Positions 62,645 through 64,000 of a DNA stretch of 64,000 bases are shown here, piece by piece. The stretch lies in the NCBI RefSeq assembly GCF_003002875.1, contig NZ_PVTH01000004.1:248001-312000 (forward strand). The letters are read 5' to 3'. The notes under the pieces were generated by a model. It worked only from the letters and a program-made list of their open reading frames with translations, was not told the DNA's origin and ran no database searches. The translations under genes were made by a program, and so were the position numbers. Position 1 is the stretch's first letter. Every line of letters starts with the position of its first letter. The stretch is from Arcticibacter pallidicorallinus (GTDB taxonomy: Bacteria > Bacteroidota > Bacteroidia > Sphingobacteriales > Sphingobacteriaceae).

Positions 62645-63967
62645 TTAATGAATCAATACTTCAGCTGCTGGCTCTGCTATTTCCACGTCACCATCATCTG
62701 CCACTGAAGTTAGCAGAACCTGCCTTGTTTCATTTACCAGCAGCGGATCAAATTTAACCTTAACCCTGACATAGTTAGACGTAAAACCGTGCATGTAACC
62801 GTCTTTCTGATCCGCTTCAAACAATACTGCTTGGTTACTGCCCAGTTGATTTGTATAAAATGCCCTTCTTTTTTTATCCGACAAGATGTGAAGCATTTTG
62901 CTTCTATCCGCTCTTTGTGAACCAGGTACTGTACCAGGCATTTCGGCCGCAGGGGTATTCTCCCGCTCCGAATAGGTGAACACATGGAGATAGGATATAT
63001 CCAGGCCGTTGATGAAATTATAAGTGTCGAGAAAATCTTCTCTCGTCTCACCCGGGAAACCGACTATCACGTCCACACCAATACAGCAGTGAGGCATGAT
63101 CGCCTTTATAGCTGCAACTTTTTCCTGGTATAATTCCCGCTTATAACGCCTGCGCATCAGACCCAGGATCTTATTGCTGCCAGACTGCAACGGAATATGA
63201 AAATGAGGCACGAAACGCTTAGAGTTCGCCACAAATCGAATAATCTCTTCCGTCAGCAAATTCGGTTCAATAGACGATATCCGGATTCTGTCAATACCCT
63301 CCACTTCGTCAAGTGCCTTAACGAGATCAAAGAATTTATCTTCGCGTGAACCATCACGGATACCGAAGTCGCCAATATTGACGCCCGTCAAAACGATCTC
63401 TTTTACACCAGAAGCAGCGATGGCCTGGGCCTGAGAGATAACGCTTTCGATCGTATCACTTCTGCTGGAACCTCTTGCCAGAGGGATAGTACAAAACGTA
63501 CAGGAATAATCGCATCCATCCTGAACCTTTAAAAAGGTACGCGTACGGTCGCCATATGAAAATGAAGGCACAAATTGATTTGCTTCAACAATCGGCTGAT
63601 TATAAACTATCGTCTTAGGCTGTTTAGTTAAGTCGGTGAGATACTCAATAATGCGAAACTTTTCAGCTGCCCCAAGAACCAGATCAACACCCGGAATTTC
63701 AGATATTTCTGCGGGTTTAAGCTGAGCATAGCAGCCTACGATGACGATGTATGCGTTAGGCGACTGTTTAAGAGCCTCCTTTACAACTTTGCGGCATTTC
63801 TTATCCGCATTATCAGTAACGGAACAAGTATTTATAAGAAAAACATCCGGCGTTTCTGTAAAACCAACCGTCTGAAATCCTGCCTCACTGAATAATCTTC
63901 CTATTGTCGAAGTTTCAGAATAATTAAGTTTACAACCCAGCGTGTAAAATGCAACTTTTCTGCTCAT
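62645..63967 (-). CDS. mtaB: tRNA t6A37 C2-methylthiotransferase MtaB
   Basis: This 440-residue radical-SAM enzyme converts t6A37 to ms2t6A37, the step after TsaB-dependent t6A formation. The N-terminal UPF0004 domain (VAFYTLGCKLNYSETSTIG, INTCSVTDNADKKCRK, VGCYAQLKPAEI) has the three Cys ligands of the auxiliary cluster. The radical-SAM motif CDYSCTFCTIP follows, then HFHIPLQSGSNKIL, and a C-terminal TRAM domain. The extra Cys pattern LGCKLNYSE separates MtaB from MiaB (which has GCQMN). I start at the ATG at 63967 and not the TTG at 63973. It heads the operon with lgt and the IMPase gene. Confidence 0.94.
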   Translation of the reverse strand: MSRKVAFYTLGCKLNYSETSTIGRLFSEAGFQTVGFTETPDVFLINTCSVTDNADKKCRKVVKEALKQSPNAYIVIVGCYAQLKPAEISEIPGVDLVLGAAEKFRIIEYLTDLTKQPKTIVYNQPIVEANQFVPSFSYGDRTRTFLKVQDGCDYSCTFCTIPLARGSSRSDTIESVISQAQAIAASGVKEIVLTGVNIGDFGIRDGSREDKFFDLVKALDEVEGIDRIRISSIEPNLLTEEIIRFVANSKRFVPHFHIPLQSGSNKILGLMRRRYKRELYQEKVAAIKAIMPHCCIGVDVIVGFPGETREDFLDTYNFINGLDISYLHVFTYSERENTPAAEMPGTVPGSQRADRSKMLHILSDKKRRAFYTNQLGSNQAVLFEADQKDGYMHGFTSNYVRVKVKFDPLLVNETRQVLLTSVADDGDVEIAEPAAEVLIH

Positions 63968-63977
63968 AATCAAGGGG

Positions 63978-63985
63978 CAAAGATA
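63978..63985 (-). promoter_or_regulatory. -7 promoter box for mtaB
   Basis: On the minus strand TATCTTTG (63985-63978) fits TAnnTTTG, 10 bp before the mtaB ATG. The -33 position would be beyond the window end, so it cannot be checked. Confidence 0.45.
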
Positions 63986-64000
63986 GTTATTTTTAATATT

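Noticed and set aside
1-64000. CRISPR array, retron or restriction-modification genes
   Set aside because: No regularly spaced repeats, reverse transcriptase or methylase motifs were seen; arsM and pcm are the only SAM methyltransferases and act on arsenite and protein.

Overview
The window comes from a member of the Bacteroidota, most likely a Sphingobacteriaceae-type soil or plant-associated bacterium. The reasons are a SusC/SusD pair with a hybrid two-component sensor, several Bacteroidota-specific families (DUF5723, DUF5123, DUF92, DUF6266-like), TAnnTTTG -7 promoter boxes (one with a TTTG -33 box at rpmH), and weak or absent Shine-Dalgarno sequences. The genus is inference.

Layout. (1) 1-5944: a metal(loid) resistance island. 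It holds the end of arsC, an ACR3 arsenite exporter, a metallophosphoesterase, the arsenite methyltransferase ArsM and a Zn/Cd-type P-type ATPase, with two gene remnants at junctions (RND pump fragment, 5'-truncated LysE exporter). (2) 5945-10418: an AT-rich accessory island. Its core is a CD-NTase (cGAS-like nucleotidyltransferase) convergent with an S-4TM pore-type effector, a CBASS-like anti-phage pair, together with two or three genes I cannot assign. (3) 10419-15301: sbcC-sbcD nuclease genes. (4) 15448-31464: a pectin-type polysaccharide utilization locus read leftward (HTCS sensor, SusC, SusD, DUF5123 lipoprotein, PL1 pectate lyase, GH95 glycosidase). (5) 31596-39552: unknowns, an SDR/DUF2867 protein, DUF92, a phosphoglucomutase-type enzyme, a DUF58 remnant and a YkuK-type RNase H-fold protein. 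(6) 39623-50065: housekeeping genes (DtxR-type regulator, smpB, pcm, priA, DUF423, a large propeller-like protein with a DUF5723 outer-membrane-type protein, tsaB, yidD, rnpA, and rpmH, which at 52 codons is very short). (7) 50183-55964: nuoA-nuoB and nuoC-nuoD, separated by purK, purE, yqgE and pdxH. (8) 56037-58358: an ECF sigma factor, a membrane serine protease with an anti-sigma-like N-terminus, and two tandem small lipoproteins. (9) 58506-63967: purB, an Nfu-type Fe-S scaffold, and an mtaB-lgt-inositol monophosphatase operon.

The two most interesting points are these. First, the CD-NTase and its likely membrane effector are convergent with overlapping stop codons instead of forming an operon, and they sit beside unassigned genes. 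Second, a repeated promoter-like signature (GGTTAC, 14 bp, then a GTAT-containing box) occurs upstream of both small lipoproteins and of the ECF sigma gene, which suggests a small autoregulated ECF regulon. No tRNA, rRNA, CRISPR array, complete insertion sequence or replication origin was seen.
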